A stretch of 64,000 bases of DNA from the NCBI RefSeq assembly GCF_000182925.2, contig NC_026501.1, positions 8,473,917 to 8,537,916 on the forward strand, given 5' to 3'. The stretch's first letter is position 1. Every line of letters starts with the position of its first letter. Source of the stretch: Neurospora crassa OR74A (taxonomy: Eukaryota; Ascomycota; Sordariomycetes; Sordariales; Sordariaceae). A model generated the notes under the pieces. The model was not told where the DNA came from, searched no databases, and worked only from the letters and a program-made list of their open reading frames with translations. Made by a program: the position numbers and the translations under genes. Shown here piece after piece: positions 31,207-42,320 of the stretch.

Positions 31207-33217
31207 GATGTTGGTGTCGTGGTAATATGGGGTCGCTCTGATATTGATTAAAAAGTCTGGAAATAGAGCTGACCGGGAAAATGGAATGACGCCGGCGTCG
31301 ATGCGAATGCAACAGTAAGACGAAGAGTATGGAAATGGGGGGTTAAACGATGGACCGGCTTCGGTCAACGAAGCTCTATTCCTGTATTGGCGCAGAAAGG
31401 TATAAGAAGAGAATGGAGATCTAAACAGGACTGCTCAACGCAGCCGGTCTGGGCCACGCGATATTATAAAAGACAAAAAGATGGATGGATGGTCAGGTGC
31501 GTGATGGCGACGGCAGGGTCCACTTGGACTGTCTGTCCGCTGATTCCCACCACAGCGGCTAGCACGCTCTCTAGCACCATATGAAAGCCGGATTCCCGCT
31601 GATATTGCCCCATGTCCTCCCATATTGCGCCGCCGTTGTCGCCTGTTGACGTGACTCTGGCGGCCGGGCCCTGGCAGTCGGCGAGACTTGGCTTCGCTCT
31701 TCCCAGTGTCTCACAGGACGAGCTTGGGGTTGGGCAGCACCAAGAATTCGAGATAGCCGGTTGACGAGGGTGGGAGAAAACTGTGCGACCGAATCAGGTT
31801 GCGCAGAAGGTCGACCAAGAAGAATCCGGCGAACCAAGCGTGCCATGACAAGACAAGGCGCGCGCCAATGGGGCCTGTTCATCGACAGCGTTGCAGAGAA
31901 TACGACCAATGACATGGTAGGGAGCGACGCCGGCACCCAGCTGGGCGCTTAAAATATCGAGCCATCCTCCATGATTGGGTTTCTCTCCTATCCTCCACCA
32001 GATTCTGCTAGTGCAGACTCCAAACGGGTACACTCTCCAACCTCTAGGATTCCCAAACAGGTCAGCATGAATGATTGCATTGAAGATGGGGAACCGCAGA
32101 CGGTGAAGGGTTGCAGACACCGCAAAATCGTAAAGCAACGAAAGCCACGCTAGGTAACACGGCCCCTTGCATTCGTGATCTACAAACCTAGAGATCGACG
32201 TAACCCTGGATCCCGTTGATGGTGCAGCCGAGGATCACTGAGAGGAACTGAGGCGGTGTCGTGAAAAGCTCGAATTGTTGGCCTGGGAGGAAAAAAAAAA
32301 AGAAAAAAAAGTAAATCTCGATCGACAGATATTACCCCTTCCCATCAATCGAATGGGAGCTTCGGGAGATCACTCCACCATGATGTTGAATCGGCGCATT
32401 CGGGATACAGTAGAGAGGTCATACTTTGATATTTACCTAGTTTGATCTGCTGGTCGAGTAGTGTAGGTGATGACTTGGTGATGAGAACGCTGGCGCCCCA
32501 AGAAACTCCACACTTGGGGTTCATAGTCTCTTCACCTGTGATTTGACAAATCGTTCACTTTCGACGTGTCCGGACCGCGCATCCGACCATATGCTAGGTG
32601 GCATCCGTATCGGCAGCCAACTCCGTGTCCGATGCGGTGCGGTGTAGGAGGCTGGAAGCCGGCGAAGGAAATGTCAGTTCATGGGAAAGTGGAAGTGATG
32701 CGCACCCGTCTGTGGCAGTGGCAGCGGCGGTAATAGGAAAGATTGCGGCTGCAGTCGGGCTCGGCGGCTATTTCAAAGACGCACAGACCTTCCCCGGACT
32801 TTGAAGAGCTTGGCGCTGTCAGGTATGGAGCACAATATCAAACCCGCAAGTGGTCTGTGCCTGTTCTCCAACTGGCCCACGTTGTCGTCACGGCAAGGGC
32901 CCAGGCACCTCAGTGCCTTTCGAATGTGCCCCGCCATGCCCGAGACGAAAGAGAACTAAGCCCCGCAACTATCAATCGCGAACGCCCCCAGCAGCGATAA
33001 GGAGGGGCAAGTGCAACAACAACAGAAGCTATCCCGTCCATGATCCGCTTTCGTCGCATGCCTATCCGCTTCCTGGAACGAAACATCACTTTTTTGCGGC
33101 GCAACTAGATCTACAAACATCCATTACCAGATATCAGAGAACAACGACAGAGTTGTAGATTCTATACTTTCGACTCGTACCTCACCTATAGCGCCTATTT
33201 CCTCCACAGATCCAGCC
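31207..33217. other. Divergent intergenic region (about 2.0 kb)
   Basis: Upstream DNA of the methyltransferase gene (minus) and TMA22 (plus). It contains an A-rich tract at about 32291-32311 and one spliced small-gene candidate (32188-32524, minus), listed separately. No other supported feature. Confidence 0.5.
32188..32524 (-). CDS. Candidate small spliced gene (60 aa), unknown function
   Basis: ATG at 32524, exon 1 32524-32437, intron 32436-32283 (154 bp, donor GTAAAT, a T-rich tract then CCTCCCAG acceptor), exon 2 32282-32188 ending in TAG. The spliced product reads MNPKCGVSWGASVLITKSSP, then TLLDQQIKLGQQFELFTTPP, ending in TINGIQGYVDL. It is compositionally protein-like with no low complexity. 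No known domain. A CACAG just upstream of the ATG could be the acceptor of a further 5' exon. It is short enough to be a chance construct. Confidence 0.3.
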
Positions 33218-34130
33218 ATGACCGCACTCACAGGACGTCCTGTTGTCTATTGCGGTGGTAAGTAGTCACATGCAATGCTTGCGCTCTCTTCCAAATCGAA
33301 CCGCTGCCCTATTATCGAACCCTGCGCTGACCATTCCCTCTTTGAATTCCAGTATGCTCCCTGCCGCCCGAGGTATGATACTATTCCCCTTTACCGTCCA
33401 TCCGTCCCTCGAACCCCCCGACCCGTAGCAAAGACCGACAACTACATACTCACCAACCCATCACCGTCCCCGAATTTTAGTACTGCGAATACGGTGGAAC
33501 CGTCAAAAAGTGCCAGCAATGGCTTGAGAAGAACCAACCAACCATGTACTCAAGGATATGGTCGCCTGAGGTGCTCGAGGCGGAGATGGCATCGCTGTCA
33601 GTCGAGGCGCAGGAGCGCGCCATGAAGGACGCGAAGAAGAAGGCAGCCAAGGCCGAGGCGGCGGAGCAGAAGCAGGCCGACAAGCGCGCCAACAGCGTAG
33701 TGACCATCAAGCGCATTGAGCGCAACAAGAGGAAATACGTCACTTCGGTGTCGGGCTTGGAGGCGTTTGGGTTGGAGTTAAAGAAGGTACGGTTATACTT
33801 TTGCCCGCAAGCCAAGCTTACATGCTGGCTAGCTAGCTAGCTCGCCTACCTACGGGCTGCTAGCTATACATGTATCATGGTGGTGATGCTGGAAGAGCGA
33901 TCGCTAACTTAATCCTGTTTAACCTGCAATAGGTTGCCAAGGACTTTGGCAAGAAGTTCGCTACCGGCTCTTCGGTAACCAAGGTACCCAGCGGCGGCGA
34001 GGAGATTGTCGTCCAGGGCGATGTCAGCGGCGAGATTGAGGAGTTCATCCTCGAAAAGTACAAGGAGGTTCCCGAAGACAACATAGAACTCGTGGAAGAC
34101 AAGAAGAAGAAGAAGGGCGAAGGAAACTAG
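33218..34130 (+). CDS. TMA22: Translation machinery-associated protein 22 (DENR homolog)
   Basis: Four exons: 33218-33257, 33353-33372 (only 20 nt), 33481-33786 and 33933-34130, 187 aa. Introns are 95, 108, 146 bp. Splicing gives RPVVYCGVCSLPPEYCEYGG, the Cys-rich N-terminus of DENR/Tma22, then a Lys/Ala/Glu-rich linker, VTIKRIERNKRKYVTSVSGL, and the SUI1/eIF1-like domain (KVAKDFGKKFATGSSVTKVP, GGEEIVVQGDVSGEIEEFIL), with a Lys-rich end. DENR/Tma22 pairs with MCT-1/Tma20 to bind the 40S ribosome and help recycle tRNA and reinitiate. Length and architecture are normal. The second exon is too short to appear as an open frame and is placed from the family pattern plus splice signals. Confidence 0.95.
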
Positions 34131-34548
34131 TTGTTCCGACTTGACTTTGAATTCTAAAAGACTGCGGAGGCGCGCCTAAAGCAGGTGGGAGTTAATGATT
34201 AAGTTTGGTTGATATCACAAGGCTATTCGGATGGTATTGGCTATTCCGCTTGAGATCGAGGGGGAAAAGGCTTTTGACGCTGTAAGTAGCGAAAGACAAA
34301 AGCGATAAATGATAACATTACTTGGAGTCGCCATGTCCCAACTGTTCCCTGAAACCTGCCAGACCTAATAACGCCGAACTCTGTGAAGCCGACACCTGGC
34401 GGCGGTCGTAACATCTATACAATCCAACGCCTAACAATAACAATGCCAATCCCACAGTGCACAACCTGGATGGACATCCTCCAAGTCCATACCCCAGCAA
34501 TGAAAAAACTGATGACACTCGATAATTCAAACAAAAGTTCAAACCCGC
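34131..34548. other. Intergenic, convergent 3' ends
   Basis: 418 bp between the stop codons of TMA22 and the borealin-like gene; 3' untranslated sequence only. Confidence 0.5.
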
Positions 34549-35844
34549 TCATCCCCTCTTTCGCAACACCCTCCCCGACACAGCCGGCGCCGCCGTATTA
34601 GCGACCACCTTCTCTGCCGCTTCCTTCGTCCCACCACCCGCCGCCTTCTTCGTCGCGGCCATACCCTTTTTGATCGTGCTGATGACACCTCTCTTCGCAC
34701 TAGCCGCCGTTCCAGATGCCATGCCCGTCGCCGTCGCCGGTCGCTGTCTCCGCGCCGCCGCCGATGACGTACTGCTAGCCTCACTAGACACGCTGGCGCC
34801 ACTAATTCTCCGCGATGTCCGTGTGGTAGCAGAAGCCGCAGATGTGGTTGCCGCTCTAGCTCTGGATTTTGCTGCGCTCGCTTGCGTTGCTTCCGTTGTT
34901 GTTGAGTGCTTCTGGGGGCTGTTCGCTCGCGATCGCGCCTTTTCGACCATGTTGCTGATGAGAGTAGATGCACTCGTGCCGGCTGTGGGTTTGGTTGGGG
35001 AAATTGGGCGTGCGCCGATACCGGTCGGATAGTGTTGTTTCGTAGGTGATGGGGTGCGCTCCCCTCGTGGTGCTAGGCGCGAGTTGGAGGATGTGGGCGA
35101 GAGGACTTGGTTGGAGTGGTTGCGCAAGATGTCGGCTGCTGGGCCGAGACGTTGTCGTTTCTCCGTGTTCATGGGTTCGATTTCGTAATTTTCTTTGTCG
35201 CGACCGGAAACTTCATGGCTAGGGTTGGATGATGTTGATACTGACGGCGTCCATTTCCCCTGGGAAGAAGAAAAGGGGACTAACCTTGTCGTCTTGATCG
35301 GGCTGGGCCGTATCGGAGAGGTAAGTCTAGAAGCAATCGCTGGTCGCTGGAAGATGGGGCGTGATGATGTCGCATCTTTCGGTGGTACCGGGGGGCCGTT
35401 AGATGTAGTCGTGGTCTTTTGTTGCTGTTCGGTAGAGTATTTTTGTATGAGATCGCCCATCTTCACTTTGCGAAGGGACATGGGAATGCGGTTGACGCGA
35501 ATTTCGATGCGGGTTCGAAGACTTTGCGCATGGATGTCGTAGTTGGCCCGCAGCTTGCGAGCGCGTTCGGTGACTACACATATGTTAGTCGGCCACGCGC
35601 ATCGTCACTGGCTTGTTAGGGGTATAAACTCACGCTCGAGTTGCAAGTTGTCAATCAGCGCTTGTTTTTGCGCCGCCGTAATTCCTGTTCGCCTCTTCTT
35701 CTTTGCGGGACTTTCGCTGCCATGTGGTCGTCCGTTTTCCATTGTACTTTTGTCAAGCGACGGCACCGCGAGGCCAGTGTTGTTCTTGTCGTCAGGAACA
35801 TCGGCCTCGTCCGACCTGCGTTTCGCGCCGGTGGTTGGAGACAT
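34549..35844 (-). CDS. Borealin-like chromosomal passenger complex subunit (Nbl1/Borealin N-terminal domain)
   Basis: Exon 1 35844-35634 and exon 2 35573-34549, 60-bp intron (GTGAGT donor, GACTAAC branch site, TGTAG acceptor), 411 aa. The intron splits the helical Borealin N-domain: QALIDNLQLE/LTERARKLRANYDIHAQSLRTR, then EIRVNRIPMSLRKVKMGDLI. This is the helix that bundles with survivin and INCENP in the chromosomal passenger complex, which brings Aurora B to centromeres and the spindle. The preceding ~55 residues carry basic nuclear-localisation-like KKKRR. The rest is long, Ser/Thr/Pro/Ala-rich and disordered, with many SP/TP sites (possible Cdk targets). Yeast and fission-yeast Nbl1 are much shorter; the long tail is usual in Pezizomycotina. 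Confidence 0.88.
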
Positions 35845-36377
35845 GGTCGCCGTAGATCGAATGATTGTAACTCTGTCAGCTATGACTTTGGGCTTTCGAG
35901 GAGATTGGCGAGAAATCGTTAGCGGAAGAAAGTGTCTGTATGTTTCAATCGGCGTATTCTTGATGGATGAGCGAGTCGAAGTGTGTTGCAGGTTGAATTG
36001 AATGGTACGCTGTGCTGTGAGTGGTTGACAATTCCTGGAGTAAACAAACCAAAGCACTGACCACTCAAGACTCGCTAGACACACGGGGGGCGTCGTACTG
36101 CAGCAGCTCCAGGTCACTGACATAACGAACTCAGCGGTACGTACAACTCCACCTGATAGCGTAACGGCAGCTACGCGGGCAGCTAGGCTGAACCGCCTTA
36201 CGCAGGAGCTCCCCAACCGCTGTCACTGAACATCATCTTTCCATCAGAACACCAACCATCTTTCCCACTAATCCAACCTTTCCTATACCAACCACAAGCA
36301 ACGCTTCGATTTCCTTACCAAATTGCATATAACTGCGACATTCATCGATAATTTACAGTCGAACAGACACCGACAAG
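35845..36377. promoter_or_regulatory. Divergent promoter, borealin-like / RPN10
   Basis: 533 bp separating two start codons on opposite strands. It must hold both promoters. CT-rich and CAA-rich sequence precedes the RPN10 ATG. No specific operator recognised. Confidence 0.45.
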
Positions 36378-37360
36378 ATGCCTCTTGAAGCGGTAATGAT
36401 TGTGGTGGACAACAGCGAGAGCAGTCGCAATGGAGATTACATACCAACCCGCTACGACGCGCAAGCGGACGCTGTTAACATCATCTTCCAAAACGTCGTA
36501 CAAGGCAACCCTGAGTCGTCGGTCGGTCTCATGAGCATGGCCGGCAGGGGTCCTGAGGTCCTGGTGACGCTTACAACGGACCAAGGCAAGATTCTCGAGG
36601 GTCTGCACCGGACGAAGAAGAACATTCGTGGCTCGGCACAGTTGTCAAGGGCTATCCAGGTGGCGTGGGTATGTGGCATCCCCTCTTGATCTTTGCTCGG
36701 AGATTACAGACAGTTGACTAGCTATTCTACCTACCACAGCTTGCTCTCAAGCACCGACAGAACAAGTCCCAACGGGGTCGTATCGTCATTTTTGTTTGCT
36801 CGCCCATCGAGGAAGAAGAGAGCGACCTCGTTAAGCTTGCCAAGAAGATGAAGAAGAACAACACCAGCGTCGATTTTGTGCTTTTCGGCGACATCGACGA
36901 CGAGAACCAGAAGAAGCTCGAGGCTTTCAACCGCGAGGTCAAGAGTGGCGAAGGATCCAACATGGTTGTCATCCCACCGAGCAGCAAGCTTCTTAGCGAC
37001 CAGCTCATCTCGACACCTATCCTCCTCGGCGAGGCTGCTGCTGGCGGTAGCGGAGGCGCTGGTGGCGATGCTGGCGGAGCGGCCAACGAGGACTTCCCCT
37101 TCGGTATCGATCCATCCGTCGACCCCGAGCTGGCCCTTGCGCTGAGAATGAGTATGGAGGAAGAGAAGGCACGCCAGGAGAAGCGCGCCAAGGAGGAGGC
37201 CGAGGCGGCGAAAAAGGCGAGCTTGGAGGACGTCAAGGAAGAGGCTGGCGAGTCGGAACCATTGCTAGGCAAGGACGGCGAACCGAGCGGCAGCGGCAGC
37301 AAAAAGGATGGTGACAAGCCCGGCAAATCAGATGATGGCGACAAGATGGATACCTCCTAG
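36378..37360 (+). CDS. RPN10: 26S proteasome regulatory subunit Rpn10 (ubiquitin receptor)
   Basis: Exons 36378-36668 and 36740-37360 with a 71-bp intron (GTATGT donor, CACAG acceptor), 303 aa. The N-terminal von Willebrand A domain begins MPLEAVMIVVDNSESSRNGD with the MIDAS-like D-x-S-x-S. It continues through SSVGLMSMAGRGPEVLVTLT, GRIVIFVCSPIEEEE and SVDFVLFGDIDDENQ, and ends near residue 190. One ubiquitin-interacting motif follows (DPELALALRMSMEEE, about residue 223) and then a Lys/Glu-rich tail. Rpn10 sits between proteasome lid and base and captures polyubiquitinated substrates. Length is close to other fungal Rpn10 proteins. Confidence 0.96.
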
Positions 37361-37659
37361 TTGACTTATTGTTGGCGGGTCGAGATTATGGGTGATGGCG
37401 CTTTGCAAGGGACAACTACCATAGGCGCTGGCTGTATTTGTGTACAATAGACTCGCCATGGTATTACATGGGCAACTACCTACCGCCCATCTTTTGAGCA
37501 TGAAGCTATTCTATCATGACCCTTTGACCGCCCGCCCAACCATTTCCAAAAGATAAACGCCACGTAACTCCGTTTGACAGACATGACATGATAACTTGAT
37601 ACCATTCCTCACCCCTTCTCTTACTGATCCCTCGTGCTGTAGAACCCCACTCACTATCA

Positions 37660-38285
37660 CTACCTGTTGTTAACCTCCCTGATATACGACAACAGCTTCC
37701 GGTCAAACATGTCGCACCGGATCGGCATTTCGAGTTGGTAAAAAGGGTTCTTCATGACGTAATCCGAGTAGAGGTCGTAGATGCGCCTGATGATCACGTC
37801 CACGTTTGTCTGCGTCGTGTCGGTAAACAACAGAAATTTGACCCCCGTCAGCGTGTTGAAGCACTGCAGTCGGAAGTTCTCCGACTCGAGCACTTCCAGA
37901 CCCGAAGGCGGTTCCGGCCGCGTCAGGATCCCGCCTGGCACGCCGGGGATGCTGTTAGATAGAGGCCGCTCCGGAGCGGACTTGACGGGGTTTAGACGGG
38001 CTGTGATTGCGTGAACGCTTTTTTTGAGGGGGGGAGGCCGTGTTAGCATGGTGCGAAAGAGATTGAATTTGTGGCATGTGAGTAAGATGTTAACATACCC
38101 GTGAAAGGTTCCAGCCAGGACGAGGTAGTCGTTGGTGCTGATCTTGTTCAGGCCACCTTCGTGAAACGTCCTGTTATAGATTAGGCCACCGGCCTTGTTG
38201 ATGATGACGAGGGAGAATACGGTCCTGAAGTATGTGTCAATATCATGTCTGGTGTATGATGATGTTGGTGGACAGGAACTCACAT
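37660..38285 (-). CDS. TRS23: TRAPP complex subunit Trs23 (TRAPPC4, sybindin-like)
   Basis: Three coding exons: 38285-38284 (only AT of the start codon), 38224-38099 and 38017-37660, 161 aa. Intron 1 (59 bp, GTGAGT donor, TTCAG acceptor) splits the initiator ATG as AT/G. Intron 2 (81 bp, GTATGT donor, GCTAACA branch site, AAG acceptor) is stop-free and in frame. The spliced protein starts MTVFSLVIINKAGGLIYNRT, then NDYLVLAGTFHG/VHAITARLNPVK, GLEVLESENFRLQCFNTLTG and YELYSDYV-type DLYSDYVMKNPFYQLEMPIR. This is the longin-like fold of Trs23, part of the TRAPP core that activates Ypt1/Rab1 in ER-Golgi traffic. The N-terminus fits the family only with the split start. Confidence 0.93.
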
Positions 38286-39960
38286 TGTGATGGCCTCATC
38301 TCATGTAGAACGTTGACACGGCGATTGCAGTAATAAAGGGCGGAATGAAGCTTGACCCAGCGCGACAACTTGCGTGGTCAACTCAAATGCTTATTGGGGA
38401 AATGTTGCTGGCTGCAAGACTCGATATCGTCAGGTTGTTTCCTGAAAGTCCGTTCTCTTTGGAAGCACTACAATGATGCTATAAGTGAACCTTTCTTCTT
38501 GAGGAGGTTCAGTTGCCGTGTCGCTGCCTCCTGGCGGGATACGGGAAGCGGCCAGGGTTGAGATGAGTGGGCAAAATGGAAGGACGGGAGGGTTAGGGTT
38601 GGTGCAGTGGCCTATCCCAGCGAACTGTTCCATCACCTTGGAATCTGCACAGGCGGGTACCTTGATGACTGGCCCATCATTTATTTACAATAGCCAGGGG
38701 GCGTCAGGTAATTCAGAAACAGCCCAGTTTGTTTCTGATTGAACTTGACTGTTCCTCACATATATCTAGAGGTAAACTTTCCATTTTTCATGGCGCGTAC
38801 TCGGTAAAGTGCACAAGTGCTTGTCTGTGACAGATCCTATCCTGCGGTCCGTTGGCTCCAGCTGCATTGTACCCGTCTCTGCACGCGCGGTGTCGATTAA
38901 TCACCTAAAGGTACCCTATGTCATCCAATTCCGTACCTAGATCTGAGCATGCAAGCCGACTTCAAGGTCACAACAAGATGAGACGGGATCTCAGAGACCG
39001 CCAAGACATCGGCCACATGATAACGCAGGGCATCTGTACTGCGGGCGTAAACAATCTCGAGCTGGTGAATGAAGGTTAAGGGTCTCGACGGAGACAGTTA
39101 AGTTAACAACGGGCAGTCAAGAGTGTGATCCTGGCTCGGCAGATGTCAAGCCACCCGACCATCGATCCCCATCTTCACATTCCCGTCCCGCCCGGACGCT
39201 GGCCCTGCGAATTTTAGTGGACCGAAATGCCTGGATCAGTGAACAAGTCGGTTTCAGCTGAAGCTCATGCTGGTGCTGTCCCGATGGAAATGGTGGGTCA
39301 AGCCAGCCGAATCTGCTTGAAACTGCCACGGGCAGATCTCCACCATCCCGAATTGTGGCCACATGGAAGTTTGAAAAAGGTAACGTTGGACCAATTCCAG
39401 CGAATGGAATTCTGGCGCGACGTCGGGTCGCCTTGGAGCTTTGAGCCTGGAAATTCCATCTAGTTGATGTCGAGCCCACTTGGTTGCTTCTGCTTGCTGC
39501 CAGCCCCGACGCAAGGTTCCGAGCGGGAACTAATCGAGTGTACACATTTCTTCCATCGCGTCCTTCTTCATCCCGTCCGACATATCATCACCTGTTTCTC
39601 CCTTTGACCTTGTCACCTTCCTACATACGCTTGCTTCTCTTGGGAAGCTCTGGCCCAACCTCAAGGGTTCGAAGACGTCTGGGGATCACCTACCTTACCC
39701 AACCACTACCGGTACCCGACTCGACTCGACTGACGTTCCCTGTCTGCCCCGCCATCAGACGAACAAGTTGCTTGCTTCGGACACAGGCCGATTTGAACTA
39801 TTTCCAGGCTGCCCGAAAAGACATCACAACCAACAACAACCCGAGTCTTGCTTGCCTGCCTACGTACCTATACACATTGCCGACTGCGCCCCCTTGGCAG
39901 CTCACTCCGTCGCCCCCAACTCTCCAGTAGCGGCTATATGCCCCGACTTGCCCATTCGCC
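38286..39960. other. Divergent intergenic region (about 1.7 kb)
   Basis: Upstream of TRS23 (minus) and of the YEA4-type transporter (plus). The last ~450 bp before 39961 are pyrimidine-rich and look like a long 5' leader. No gene supported; several short frames overlap on both strands without protein character. Confidence 0.5.
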
Positions 39961-41405
39961 ATGGCCGCCTCACGTCGGCGTCAGGCGCCTAAACCGCAGC
40001 ACACTTCGGTAAACAGCAACAAGAACCGCGACGACCGAGGTTCCATTGTGTCGGAACCTTCGCCCCGTGTCATCAATGCAGCTCCGTCTCTCGAAAAGGC
40101 CGAGATGTACGGAATTGACGACAACCGTCCGTTCTTCAGCCGCGCCATGGCCCTGGCTGGGCGCATGTTTATCGAGACAATTCCGCAATGGATAGCTATA
40201 GGAGTTATGCTCTCGCTCATCTTTGGCGGGTGCTGTTCCAATGTCTTTGCGCTTGAGTCCATTATCAAAGTTGAGCCTGGTGCCGGTACGTTGCTATTAG
40301 CCATCTTTAGCCAAATCGGCTTCGCATTGCTTGCAAACCGAATATCACGGATACGAGAACATGGAGCTAACGATCTCGCAACATTCACAGGTACACTTTT
40401 GACCTTTGTCCAATTTCTCTTCGTTGCCCTCGTCGGCCTGCCTTCCCAGATCGACTGGAGCCGTCCGCCCTTCTTCCTCAAGAAAAACCAAGTTCCGATT
40501 AAACGGTGGCTGATCAATATCGCGCTATTCTTTGCCATCAATGTCCTCAATAATCATGCTTTTAGCTACGACATTTCGGTGCCCGTACATATTATCCTGC
40601 GCTCGGGAGGAAGCATAACCACAATGATTGCTGGAGCTTTGTGGGGCAAGAGATATTCAAGAATCCAGATCGTAGCCGTACTCCTCCTCACCGTGGGTGT
40701 GATTACGGCGGCCTGGTCTGACGCACAGAGCAAGGTGCGCTTCCCAACAACGTAGTGGATATCCATGCAGGATACGGATACTGACAGACTTTCCAGGGAT
40801 CGAGCAAGAAAGAGACTCATGAGAAGAACTCGGATTTTGGCATTGGACTTGCTATTCTCTTCGTTGCCCAGAGCTTATCGGCTGTCATGGGCCTTTACAC
40901 GGAAGAAACTTACAAGAAATATGGCCCGCACTGGAAGGAGAACCTCTTCTATTCGCATCTCCTGTCCTTGCCCCTGTTTCTGTTTTTCTGGCCGTCGTTG
41001 AAGACGCAATTTAAGAAACTGGCCAACAGCGCGCCCTTGACTCTACCGCTGCCGGACTTTGAAGAGTACCCCAATCTGTCGCCCAACATCCAGAAGTTCC
41101 TGGAGAATATTCACATTCCCAGTCAACTGTTCTATCTGGCGCTAAACGTCCTGACCCAGTATGCTTGCATCCGCGGAGTCAATCTTTTGGCAGCAGCCTC
41201 GACTGCATTGACAGTCACGATCGTCCTCAATATCCGGAAGCTTGTCAGTCTGCTACTGAGCATATGGCTGTTCGGGAACAAGCTGGCGTTTGGAACCTTG
41301 GTGGGAGCCGTGATAGTGTTCGGCGCTGGCGGGCTGTACTCGCTGGACGGGAAGAAGAAGGCTCCGGTCCGGAGGGTCTCGTCCGCGCCGCTCAAAAAGG
41401 CATGA
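39961..41405 (+). CDS. YEA4: UDP-N-acetylglucosamine-type nucleotide-sugar transporter (UAA / YEA4, SLC35B4-like)
   Basis: Exons 39961-40285, 40391-40734 and 40797-41405, 425 aa. Intron 1 (105 bp, GTACGT donor, GCTAACG branch site, CACAG acceptor) is a multiple of three and stop-free. Removing it restores the family segment EPGAGTLLTFVQFLFVALVG. Intron 2 is 62 bp (CTGAC branch site). The protein is multi-spanning, with UAA-family landmarks: IFGGCCSNVFALESI, RPPFFLKKNQVPIKRWLINI, NVLNNHAFSYDISVPVHIIL, RSGGSITTMIAGALWGKRYS, GLYTEETYKKYG, LNIRKLVSLLLSIWLFGN. Yeast Yea4 imports UDP-GlcNAc into the ER for chitin synthesis; a similar role in ER or Golgi is inferred. The C-terminus ends in Lys-rich KKAPVRRVSSAPLKKA, compatible with ER retrieval. 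Confidence 0.93.
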
Positions 41406-42320
41406 TCCGTTTGAGGGTTGATTTGTTGTGACGGTGGAAATTTAGTTGATACTTCGATAGCAGCCGGGATAACCGTGTCCGACTGACAGTTTGGAATGAA
41501 ACTCGGATTCTGCACCGATCCTCCTAGGGCTCGAAGTCTGCTTTTAGGTAATAGTTTGACTGTTTGTTGCCGGAAGTGACCGAGAATAAGGGCCGGAACC
41601 GCCCTGTTGATAAATCTTCAGGGGTCTGTCTCCAGGAGCCACCTTGCGCCCTTGCAGCGGTAGGGTCAGAATGCAAGCAGTTCCTTTTTACGGGCGGTCC
41701 TTCTGTCAGGCGCAGTGGGTGCAGAAATGGGGCCGAAAGAGACCGCAGGGAGCTCGTTAGTGGTCCATCGACGGGAGACACCCCTGCAACTCTGCAAGAG
41801 CCTTATGGTGGGGTTGCGATGCGTCATCCGACGCGGCAGATGGAAGATCCCGTTCGCTTCTTGGTGCCCGTGGTTTTGGTAACCAAGAGTTTAAACCACC
41901 TTTGTGTGGCAGGGCAGTTATAGGCCTATCTCCGTATCGGACTATCAGTCTTGATCAGAGTTTGGAGGGGTTTTGGTCTGGGCGTTCGATTCTGATAGTC
42001 ATTCTTCCTCTGTAGTCCTCTCTCTAGATTTGAACCCAACATAAACCTAAACACTACACCAAAGAACAGCACCAACTGACACAAGCCAAGTTCGGTACCT
42101 TGTCAAAAGGTCGTCACCCGTCGTATACGTCGGACAACAAGCAAACAGGTAAAACTGTGACTGTGCCCAAAGACGACAACGGCCAATCGTTGTTTGGGGC
42201 TTCCATCCAGCGGGCAGAATTTGCAAATCTGCCCCTCGCTGTCATCACCTTCCTTCCGCTGTGTACACCCGAATACAGCAGCAACTATTCACCTTCTCTT
42301 TGCGCTTTTAGACTGCTACT
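41406..42320. other. Intergenic
   Basis: About 915 bp: 3' end of the transporter gene, then the AMP deaminase promoter and leader. No gene or repeat supported. Confidence 0.5.
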
